From positions 1 through 12,117 of the forward strand of contig DATHTJ010000297.1 of assembly GCA_035463315.1 (NCBI GenBank): a DNA stretch of 12,117 bases, in the 5' to 3' direction. Under the pieces are notes generated by a model, which saw only the letters and a program-made list of their open reading frames with translations, ran no database searches and was not told where the DNA came from. Shown here piece by piece: positions 7,146 to 12,117 of the stretch. Numbering within the stretch: the stretch's first letter is position 1; every line of letters starts with the position of its first letter. The translations under genes were made by a program, and so were the position numbers. The stretch is from GCA-003244245 sp035463315. GTDB taxonomy: Bacteria > Actinomycetota > Actinomycetes > Mycobacteriales > Pseudonocardiaceae.

Positions 7146-7550
7146 TCAGGGTCGGAAAATCACTGTACGTTGCACAACGAAGTTAATACACGTGGCGGTG
7201 CCCTGGGCGACGACGAACGCGGCAGTGATCTCGCCCCGCATCGGCGGCAGCAATGCGAGCATCACCGCGTTCATCCCGACCTGAACGACGAAGGTGATCC
7301 CGTACAGCGCCATGACCGAAGCGAGCTGCGCGCCGCCACCCCGACCCTGGAAGGTCCACCGGCGGTTGATCAGATATGCGGTGGTGGTGCCAGCGATGAA
7401 TCCCAGCGACTTGGCCAGGTGCACCCACAGCCCGGTGGCCAGCAACGCCTGATAGCTGCCGTAGTCCACCAGGGCGGCGACGCCGCCGACCAGCACGAAA
7501 CGGGTGAGCTGGGTGGTGAGGCGCAGGCGCGAGACGTCGGGTGCGACCAA
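7146..7550 (-). CDS. GtrA family membrane protein (Rv3789-like)
   Basis: A 134-residue protein with four hydrophobic segments. RFVLVGGVAALVDYGSYQALL, SLGFIAGTTTAYLINRRWTF and LYGITFVVQVGMN are the GtrA hallmarks, and the end FVVAQGTATCINFVVQRTVIFRP closely resembles mycobacterial Rv3789 as I recall it. Rv3789 has been proposed to flip decaprenyl-phospho-arabinose or to recruit arabinosyltransferases in arabinogalactan synthesis. Lying between two emb genes supports a role with the same lipid donor here. The start is TTG at 7550: the minus strand has GTGAGGAG ending 6 nt before it, and no upstream ATG or GTG is in frame. The 801-codon open frame extending antisense through the second emb gene is a high-GC artefact. 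It is divergent from the second emb gene and convergent with the first. Confidence 0.9.
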   Translation of the reverse strand: MVAPDVSRLRLTTQLTRFVLVGGVAALVDYGSYQALLATGLWVHLAKSLGFIAGTTTAYLINRRWTFQGRGGGAQLASVMALYGITFVVQVGMNAVMLALLPPMRGEITAAFVVAQGTATCINFVVQRTVIFRP

Positions 7551-7585
7551 TCCGAACTCCTCACCGGAGGTGGTCAGGTCCGAGC

Positions 7586-7591
7586 AGGGTA
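7586..7591 (-). promoter_or_regulatory. Putative gtrA -10 element
   Basis: On the minus strand TACCCT reads from 7591 to 7586, about 35 nt before the TTG start and upstream of its Shine-Dalgarno site, giving a short leader. It lies 32 bp from the plus-strand -10 of the divergent emb gene, so the two promoters share one 84-bp region. Confidence 0.4.
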
Positions 7592-7622
7592 CCGACGCGT
7601 CGGGACCCGGGCAGTAGCCGGT

Positions 7623-7628
7623 TACCCT
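7623..7628 (+). promoter_or_regulatory. Putative -10 element for a leaderless second emb transcript
   Basis: TACCCT ends 6 nt before GTG 7635, the spacing expected if transcription starts at the start codon. No Shine-Dalgarno site precedes the GTG, and it is the first start codon in frame within the gtrA-emb gap. Confidence 0.45.
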
Positions 7629-7634
7629 CCCGCG

Positions 7635-10600
7635 GTGCCCGCGGCCCCCGACTCGCAACGGAAGGCGGGGGTGCTCGCCGGGCTGGCGGTGCTGACGCTC
7701 GTCGCCGCGGTCGGGGTGCTGCTGGCCCCCGTGATCGCCGACGACCCGGTGGTCAGCTGGCCCCCGGCCGGTGAGCAGCCCCGCTCCACCGTGCTTCCGC
7801 TGGTTCCCTACCGCCCGTTGAGCCTGGATGCCAGCGTGCCGTGCGCCGTGCTGGCCGTGCTGGACCAGCGGCGCGGCGGCGGTGACGCGCTGCGCACCCT
7901 GCCCGCCACCGTCGGACCGTCCGGCCACAAGGATCAGCCGAACCGGGTCGGCCAGGGCCTGGTCGTCTCGGTGCACCACGGCATCGTGCAGGTCAGCGCC
8001 TCCGGGGGGGTGATGTTGCGCGAGGTGCTGCCCGCCGGCGGGTGCACCTACCGGGTGCTGGCCGACGCCGAGGGGGTGCGGGTGCTGCGCGACGGCGTGC
8101 CGTTGGGCTCCGCTGGTCTGCTGGTACCTGAGGTCAGCGAGCTGGCCACCGACGCTGAGGGCCACGGTGCGGCCGCAGGCCTGGCGGTGTCGTTGCATAC
8201 CGATGCCCGCTACGAGTCCACCCCGACGGCGCTGAAGATCGGCCTGCTGGTGTTGTGCGCCGGTGCCCTGCTGGTGCTGCTCGGGTTGGCCTGGCGGTGG
8301 TGGGGGGGCCAGGTGGTGCCCCTCCAGCGGCCCCCGCCCCGGGTCGCCGACGCGGTGCTGGTGGCCGTCTCGGCGGTGTGGGTGCTGCTTGCGCCGACGA
8401 ATTTCGACGACCCGTGGTATCTGCTGATGGCCCGCGGTGCCCACGACTCCGGCTACGTCGGCAACGCGATCTACATGTTCAACGTCACCGAGAACCCCTT
8501 CGTGGCCAGCCAGTACGTGCTGCAGGCATGGGGGGCGGTCGGCGGTTGGGCGCTGGCCTGGATGCGGCTGGTACCACTGGTCTACGGGCTGCTCACCTGG
8601 GTGCTGCTGCGGCTGCTGCTGGTCACGGGCTTCGGTCCGGCTCTTGGCACCGGCCGGGCGGTGTGGGCACTGCTGGTGGCGTACCTGCTGTGGTGGCTGC
8701 CCTACGGGATGACGCTGCGCCCGGAGCCGCTGATCGTGCTGTTCGCCGCCGCCACGCTGCTGCTGGCCGAGCTGGCCCGGCAACGCCGCTCGGTCGGCGC
8801 GCTGGCCGCGGCCACCGCGACGGCCGCGCTGGCGGTGTCGGTCTCCCCCTCCGGGCTGGTGGCCGCGGCCCCGCTGGTGCTGGCCCTGCCGTGGTTGTGG
8901 GCCTGGCTGCGCGCGCAGGGTGCGGTGACCCGGGCGGCCGCGGTCCTGGTGCTGGCCGCCGCGGGCACCAGCCTGGTGCTGGTGGGATTCGCCGACGCGA
9001 CGCTCGGCGACGTGCTGGAGTCCACCGCCGTGCACCAGTGGTACTACCAGACCTTCTCCTGGTACGAGGAGCTCGTCCACTACCAGACGGCCCTCAGCCT
9101 GCAGGACTCCAGCCAGTGGGCCCGGCGAGCCCCCGTCGCGCTCACCGTCGCGATACTCGTGATGGTCGCGGTGGGCGTCGTGGTGAGTCGTGGCCGGCAG
9201 GCCGCCAGTGATCCAGCCACCATGGACCCAGCCACCATGGACCCCGTGCGCCGGCTGCTGCTGCGCAGCGCGGTCTGCTCGGCGATCGCCCTGGCGTTGC
9301 TCGCGCCGACACCGACCAAGTGGGTCAACCATTTCGGGGCGGCGGCGGCCGCGCCCACGGTGTTGCTCGCCGCAGCTCTGCTGCGCGCCCCGCTGGGCCC
9401 CGGGCTGCAGCACAGGGCCGGCGCCCTCGCGTCCATCGTGGGGACGGCGATGCTGGTGGGCGCGGTGTCCTTGAGCTTCGCCGGGCCGAACCTGTGGCGG
9501 CCCTACTCCGACCGTGGCCAGCTTTTCGGCAACCACCTCACCGCGGCACACGATCAGCCCGACCTCGCAAGCATGCGGCCGATGCTGGGACCGGTGCAGC
9601 TGGCCAACCCGCTGCTCTGGGTGGCGGTCGCGCTCGCTGCGGCCTGCTGGGTGTGGTGGTCACGTCGCCACGGCCGGGCCACCAGGGTGACTGGCGACCG
9701 GACAGTGTTGCTGGCCGGGTCCACCACGATGGTGGTGATGACCATCGTCGTGTTCGTGTGGGCACCGTTGCGCCAATACCCTGGGTGGTCAGTGGCCCTG
9801 TCGGCGCTCGGGGCGGTGCAGGGCCAGCCATGCGCGCTGGCCCACTACGCCCAAGTCCTGGTCACTACCGCGGCACAGCCAGTGCCCGCCGGGCCGGCAA
9901 TCACCGGGGGGGCGTTCACCGCTGCCGCGGGCCGGCCGGCACCGGTCGCTGCCCCGGCTCCAGGCACGCCGATCTGGCTCGATGCCATCGGGGGCGGCCC
10001 AGGTACCGGTCCGCTCGAGACACCCTGGTTCGCGCTACCCGCTGCTGATGACGACACCCACCTGCTGATCTCGCTGCTCGGTGCTGGGGCGGGGCAGCAG
10101 CTGACGCTGGAGTACGCCACCGCTGCGGGGGCAAGCCCCCCCGGGGCCGGCATCGTGGCGCTGCCGGTGGACTCGACGGTGCCACACACGGAGTGGCACC
10201 AGGTGGCGATCGCGCTGGACCGGCTCGGCCAGCGGCGGCCGTCGAGTGTGCGGCTGGTGATCCACGATCTGGTGACCGACGCCGATAGCCGGCTTGCGGT
10301 GGGCCAACCGCGGCTGGCCGGACCGCTCCCGCTGACCGCGCTAGCGGCCGGCCGGCCGGTGTACGTCGACCAGGTCACCGCGACCCTGCTGCCCTGCCTC
10401 GACCAGGTCGGCGTCGAGCATGGCATCGCGCAAGCACCGGAGATGCTGGTACTGGGCGATGAGGAATTCCCCCGGCACTTCCTCGATCTCGGGTTCGAGG
10501 TGTTCCGGGGCGGTACCCAGGTGCCGGCGGACCGCTCCGCGACCACCGTGCGGCTACCCGCCCGGCTGGTACCCAGCGGGCCGGCCGCCCTGCCCTGGGG

Positions 10601-10733
10601 CCGGATCGAACGAATGGTCTACGACCATCCCGTCGGGCTCGTTGACCTGCACGTCACCACGCTGCAGCGGCCAGGGTGGACGCGACTGCCCACTCTGGCC
10701 GACAGCAGCTATCACGGCAACCCTACCGACTGA
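7635..10733 (+). CDS. Divergent Emb-type arabinosyltransferase paralogue
   Basis: A 1,032-residue homologue of the first emb product with the same plan: TM1 at about residues 11-32, the VVSWPPAGEQ extracytoplasmic start, a multi-helix core with APTPTKWVNHFGA, and a C-terminal domain with TPWFALPAADDD. It is more divergent. The aspartate pair is kept (D258-D259) but followed by PWYLLM instead of GYILTM, and the next conserved block reads GYVGNAIYMF rather than GYVGNYYRWF. It may use another acceptor or linkage, or partner the canonical Emb as EmbA pairs with EmbB. A two-unit DPATM repeat sits near residues 526-536. GTG 7635 is the first in-frame start after the divergent gtrA gene; an open frame reaches back to 6909 but crosses gtrA antisense. 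The start is probably leaderless. It is transcribed away from gtrA. Confidence 0.9.
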   Translation: MPAAPDSQRKAGVLAGLAVLTLVAAVGVLLAPVIADDPVVSWPPAGEQPRSTVLPLVPYRPLSLDASVPCAVLAVLDQRRGGGDALRTLPATVGPSGHKDQPNRVGQGLVVSVHHGIVQVSASGGVMLREVLPAGGCTYRVLADAEGVRVLRDGVPLGSAGLLVPEVSELATDAEGHGAAAGLAVSLHTDARYESTPTALKIGLLVLCAGALLVLLGLAWRWWGGQVVPLQRPPPRVADAVLVAVSAVWVLLAPTNFDDPWYLLMARGAHDSGYVGNAIYMFNVTENPFVASQYVLQAWGAVGGWALAWMRLVPLVYGLLTWVLLRLLLVTGFGPALGTGRAVWALLVAYLLWWLPYGMTLRPEPLIVLFAAATLLLAELARQRRSVGALAAATATAALAVSVSPSGLVAAAPLVLALPWLWAWLRAQGAVTRAAAVLVLAAAGTSLVLVGFADATLGDVLESTAVHQWYYQTFSWYEELVHYQTALSLQDSSQWARRAPVALTVAILVMVAVGVVVSRGRQAASDPATMDPATMDPVRRLLLRSAVCSAIALALLAPTPTKWVNHFGAAAAAPTVLLAAALLRAPLGPGLQHRAGALASIVGTAMLVGAVSLSFAGPNLWRPYSDRGQLFGNHLTAAHDQPDLASMRPMLGPVQLANPLLWVAVALAAACWVWWSRRHGRATRVTGDRTVLLAGSTTMVVMTIVVFVWAPLRQYPGWSVALSALGAVQGQPCALAHYAQVLVTTAAQPVPAGPAITGGAFTAAAGRPAPVAAPAPGTPIWLDAIGGGPGTGPLETPWFALPAADDDTHLLISLLGAGAGQQLTLEYATAAGASPPGAGIVALPVDSTVPHTEWHQVAIALDRLGQRRPSSVRLVIHDLVTDADSRLAVGQPRLAGPLPLTALAAGRPVYVDQVTATLLPCLDQVGVEHGIAQAPEMLVLGDEEFPRHFLDLGFEVFRGGTQVPADRSATTVRLPARLVPSGPAALPWGRIERMVYDHPVGLVDLHVTTLQRPGWTRLPTLADSSYHGNPTD
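9213..9242 (+). repeat. 15-bp perfect tandem repeat inside the second emb gene
   Basis: CCAGCCACCATGGAC occurs twice head to tail (9213-9227 and 9228-9242), in frame, giving a repeated Asp-Pro-Ala-Thr-Met. It falls in a loop between predicted membrane helices, so copy-number change would be tolerated in frame. Confidence 0.85.
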
Positions 10734-10786
10734 ACCACTAGTCCGGTGCGGAGCCGCGATCAGCAGCGCCGCCGGGTAGTCCGGGT

Positions 10787-10810
10787 CCGGCCTAGGAGAC
10801 GCTCGGCCGG
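10787..10810 (+). terminator. Possible terminator hairpin after the second emb gene
   Basis: CCGGCC (10787-10792) and GGCCGG (10805-10810) form a perfect 6-bp stem with a 12-nt loop, about 54 nt after the emb stop. There is no U-tract. This is weak evidence in a GC-rich stretch. Confidence 0.25.
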
Positions 10811-11206
10811 CACCATCGCGGCGACCGGCTCCCGCTGCATCGCGACCACCTATGCTCACCCTCGCGGTCAACGGCCCACATTGCCACGTTACCGGGCATG
10901 GCACCACGCCAGAGCACCGCCGTACTGCTTGCTGAGCGCGACGGTCTGTTTACTGGCTGCGACGTTGGAGTGAACCGTCTTGTCCCACACGCCAACCGGT
11001 CGGTATCTTCCTGGCAGTATTCATCCGGAAAACGGTCAACGATATGTGAATAGCACGCGGTAGCGAGTAGCAATGCCGCGCAGCAGCGGGAAACTCGCAA
11101 CCATCGTAGCGAGCACTGCACTCGACCCGCCCAACAGAGACTGAATTGCGAACGAACACTCCGCGAGAACACCCGTTTGCAGGAATACACTGGGTAGTGG
11201 TAGTGC

Positions 11207-11212
11207 TACGCT
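11207..11212 (+). promoter_or_regulatory. Possible -10 element upstream of the short ORF and encapsulin
   Basis: TACGCT fits TANNNT. Transcription from about 11219 would give a leader of about 270 nt before the encapsulin start that includes the 18-codon ORF. No clear -35 at proper spacing was found. Confidence 0.3.
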
Positions 11213-11251
11213 AGCCCCCTCAAACACAGTTCACTCCTTTACAGGAGGCTC

Positions 11252-11308
11252 ATGCGCATCATGAGAGAGGTAAGCCGCCTCGTAGTCAACGACCACTCGA
11301 GGGTTTAG
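11252..11308 (+). CDS. 18-codon ORF with strong Shine-Dalgarno site, unknown peptide
   Basis: AGGAGG ends a few nt before ATG 11252, the best-looking Shine-Dalgarno/ATG pair in the window. The frame encodes MRIMREVSRLVVNDHSRV and stops at TAG (11306-11308). I recognise no family. It could be an upstream leader ORF controlling the encapsulin gene, which starts about 180 nt later, or the start of a broken gene: after the TAG the same frame is open for another 73 codons to 11530. The Shine-Dalgarno site lies in the 3' arm of a CTCCT/AGGAG palindrome (11234-11247), which could hide it in RNA. No regulatory peptide features such as runs of one amino acid are visible. Real translation is uncertain. 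Confidence 0.35.
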   Translation: MRIMREVSRLVVNDHSRV

Positions 11309-11489
11309 GTCTTCAGCAGCAGGAAGTCGAGAAGGGCCGCTCAACTTGGCAACAAGCTTGGAGCGAGTTTGATACTTATTGCATTCCAGGCAATTCGCCT
11401 GAAGCTATCCGCGCCAATGGGCACGATTCCCGCAACGTCGAGGCTTAATGGTTTTCTATTGAAACGGATGAAGATTGGTGGTGCACGCG

Positions 11490-12117
11490 GTGACGGAGAC
11501 GGCACATGCGGAGTTGAGTGTGAATGGTGAGCATCCGCAGTTGAGTTTGGCGACGACGGCGGCCCGTAATGTGGCGACGACGACCAAGTCTGTGCCGCAG
11601 ATGCAGGGGATCACGTCGCGGTGGTTGTTGCGGGTGTTGCCGTGGGTGGAGGCCTCGGGCGGGGTTTTCCGGGTAAACCGTCGATTGAGTTATGCGGTGG
11701 GGAATGGGCGGGTGACGTTCGCCGCGAACGGTGCCGAGGTACGCGTCGTTCCCAGTGAGCTGTGCGAGTTGCCGGTGCTGCGGGGTTTTGCCGACGGCGA
11801 GGTGTTGGATGCGTTGGCGGGCCGGTTCGCCCAGCGGGAGTTCGCGGCCGGGAACACGATCGTGGAGGCCGGTCAGCCGGCTGACCAGGTGGTCCTCATC
11901 GCCCATGGCAAGGTCAACAAAATCGGTCCTGGAAAGTTTGGGGAACCGGCCGTCGTGGCTGCGCTGGCCGATGGGGACTATTTCGGTGATCAGGAGTTGC
12001 TGAAGTCGCATGATGACACTTGGGCCTTCACAGTCAAGGCGGTGACCGCGTGCACGGTATTGATGCTGCCCCAGAAGGTGTTCGAGGAGATGGTCGGTCA
12101 GTCCGAGGCGTTGCGGT
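11490..12117 (+). CDS. Family 2B encapsulin shell protein with cNMP-binding-like domain, 3' end beyond window
   Basis: The first 209 codons of an encapsulin nanocompartment shell protein; more than half is missing (family members are roughly 450-480 residues). The N-terminal arm and start of the HK97-type fold are typical: TTAARNVATTTKSVPQMQGITSRWLLRVLPWV (22-53), GGVFRVNRRLSYAVGNGRV (57-75). Residues about 91-203 form the inserted cyclic-nucleotide-binding-like domain that marks family 2B: LPVLRGFADGEVLDAL, FAAGNTIVEAGQPADQVVLIAHGKV, ADGDYFGDQELL, ending VLMLPQKVFEEM. The phosphate-binding cassette is not canonical (DDTWAFTVKA, without the usual arginine). GTG 11490 gives MTETAHAELS, with GGTGG about 8 nt upstream; in-frame GTG 11481 and 11478 and TTG 11475 are also possible, after a stop at 11469. 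TTG is used for 13 of 19 leucines, unlike the emb genes. In other actinobacteria family 2B shells lie beside terpenoid-type cargo genes. Confidence 0.9.
   Translation, partial: MTETAHAELSVNGEHPQLSLATTAARNVATTTKSVPQMQGITSRWLLRVLPWVEASGGVFRVNRRLSYAVGNGRVTFAANGAEVRVVPSELCELPVLRGFADGEVLDALAGRFAQREFAAGNTIVEAGQPADQVVLIAHGKVNKIGPGKFGEPAVVAALADGDYFGDQELLKSHDDTWAFTVKAVTACTVLMLPQKVFEEMVGQSEALR

Larger units (their letters stand above)
10734..11489. other. Long intergenic region of lower GC before the encapsulin gene
   Basis: About 750 bases without a convincing conventional gene. Base composition shifts from very GC-rich near 10,740-10,860 to clearly more A/T-rich from about 10,900 onward. Frames on both strands lack conserved-looking protein and actinobacterial codon bias. 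Visible elements: a GC hairpin at 10787-10810, TATGCT at 10851-10856 and TACGCT at 11207-11212 as possible -10 hexamers, a CTCCT/AGGAG palindrome at 11234-11247, and an 18-codon ORF with a strong Shine-Dalgarno site at 11252. It may hold a long regulatory leader, a decayed gene or the junction of an acquired segment. No tRNA, integrase or transposase remnant was recognised. Confidence 0.6.

Noticed and set aside
6909..7634. Plus-strand extension of the second emb gene
   Set aside because: It crosses gtrA antisense and lacks emb-like features; TM1 and the conserved domain start directly after GTG 7635.
8004..8010. Run of seven G in the second emb gene as a phase-variation tract
   Set aside because: Short G runs are expected at this GC content, and there is no sign of a regulated frameshift.
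7551..9551. 801-codon minus-strand frame extending gtrA upstream
   Set aside because: Antisense to the second emb gene and rich in Gln/His/Arg, typical of the opposite frame of a high-GC gene. GtrA proteins are short, and a Shine-Dalgarno site supports the TTG start at 7550.
10792..11190. 132-codon minus-strand ORF in the intergenic region
   Set aside because: No codon bias, no Shine-Dalgarno site and no recognisable domain.
11036..11227. 63-codon minus-strand hydrophobic ORF with good Shine-Dalgarno spacing
   Set aside because: Its Shine-Dalgarno site is the automatic mirror of the plus-strand AGGAG in a palindrome; third positions are only about 55% G or C, unlike the true genes, and no family is recognised. 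Kept only as part of the palindrome finding.
11445..12011. 188-codon minus-strand ORF
   Set aside because: Antisense shadow of the encapsulin gene, rich in Gln/Arg/His.

Overview
The window comes from a high-GC actinobacterium. Third codon positions in the main genes are almost all G or C, and several starts look leaderless, with a TANNNT -10 hexamer 6-8 nt before the start codon. A galactan exporter, a GlfT1-type galactofuranosyltransferase, two Emb-type arabinosyltransferases and an Rv3789-like GtrA protein together indicate an arabinogalactan cell wall. The genus cannot be fixed from this sequence. A Pseudonocardiaceae-like organism (Saccharopolyspora, Pseudonocardia, Amycolatopsis type) is my best inference, because a family 2B encapsulin lies next door and the gene order differs from Mycobacterium.

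Layout. Positions 1-795 (minus) hold a gene cut by the left edge: an AbiEi-like winged helix followed by a DUF559/Vsr-like endonuclease domain. Positions 796-1098 are a divergent intergenic region with a perfect hairpin, a consensus DnaA-box 9-mer and a 20-bp direct repeat. Positions 1099-3636 are a tight plus-strand operon: ABC-2 permease (Wzm-like), ABC ATPase (Wzt-like) and GlfT1, with a 7-nt gap and then a 4-nt ATGA overlap. Positions 3695-6949 encode the first Emb arabinosyltransferase. Positions 6950-7145 are a convergent intergenic region with hairpins. Positions 7146-7550 (minus) encode the GtrA protein with a TTG start. Positions 7635-10733 encode a second, divergent Emb paralogue, transcribed away from gtrA from an 84-bp bidirectional promoter region. 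Positions 10734-11489 are a long region of lower GC without a convincing gene, apart from one tiny ORF with a strong Shine-Dalgarno site. From 11490 to the right edge runs the first part of a family 2B encapsulin shell gene with its cyclic-nucleotide-binding-like insertion.

How the genes work together. GlfT1 should add the first galactofuranoses to the polyprenyl-linked linker. The Wzm/Wzt pair should move the lipid-linked galactan across the membrane. The Emb proteins should then add arabinofuranose from polyprenyl-phospho-arabinose outside the membrane, with the GtrA protein handling that lipid donor or helping recruit enzymes. The encapsulin gene looks like a separate module: a different process, a different leucine codon habit (TTG rather than CTG), and an unusual leader. 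Its cargo genes, if present, lie beyond the right edge.
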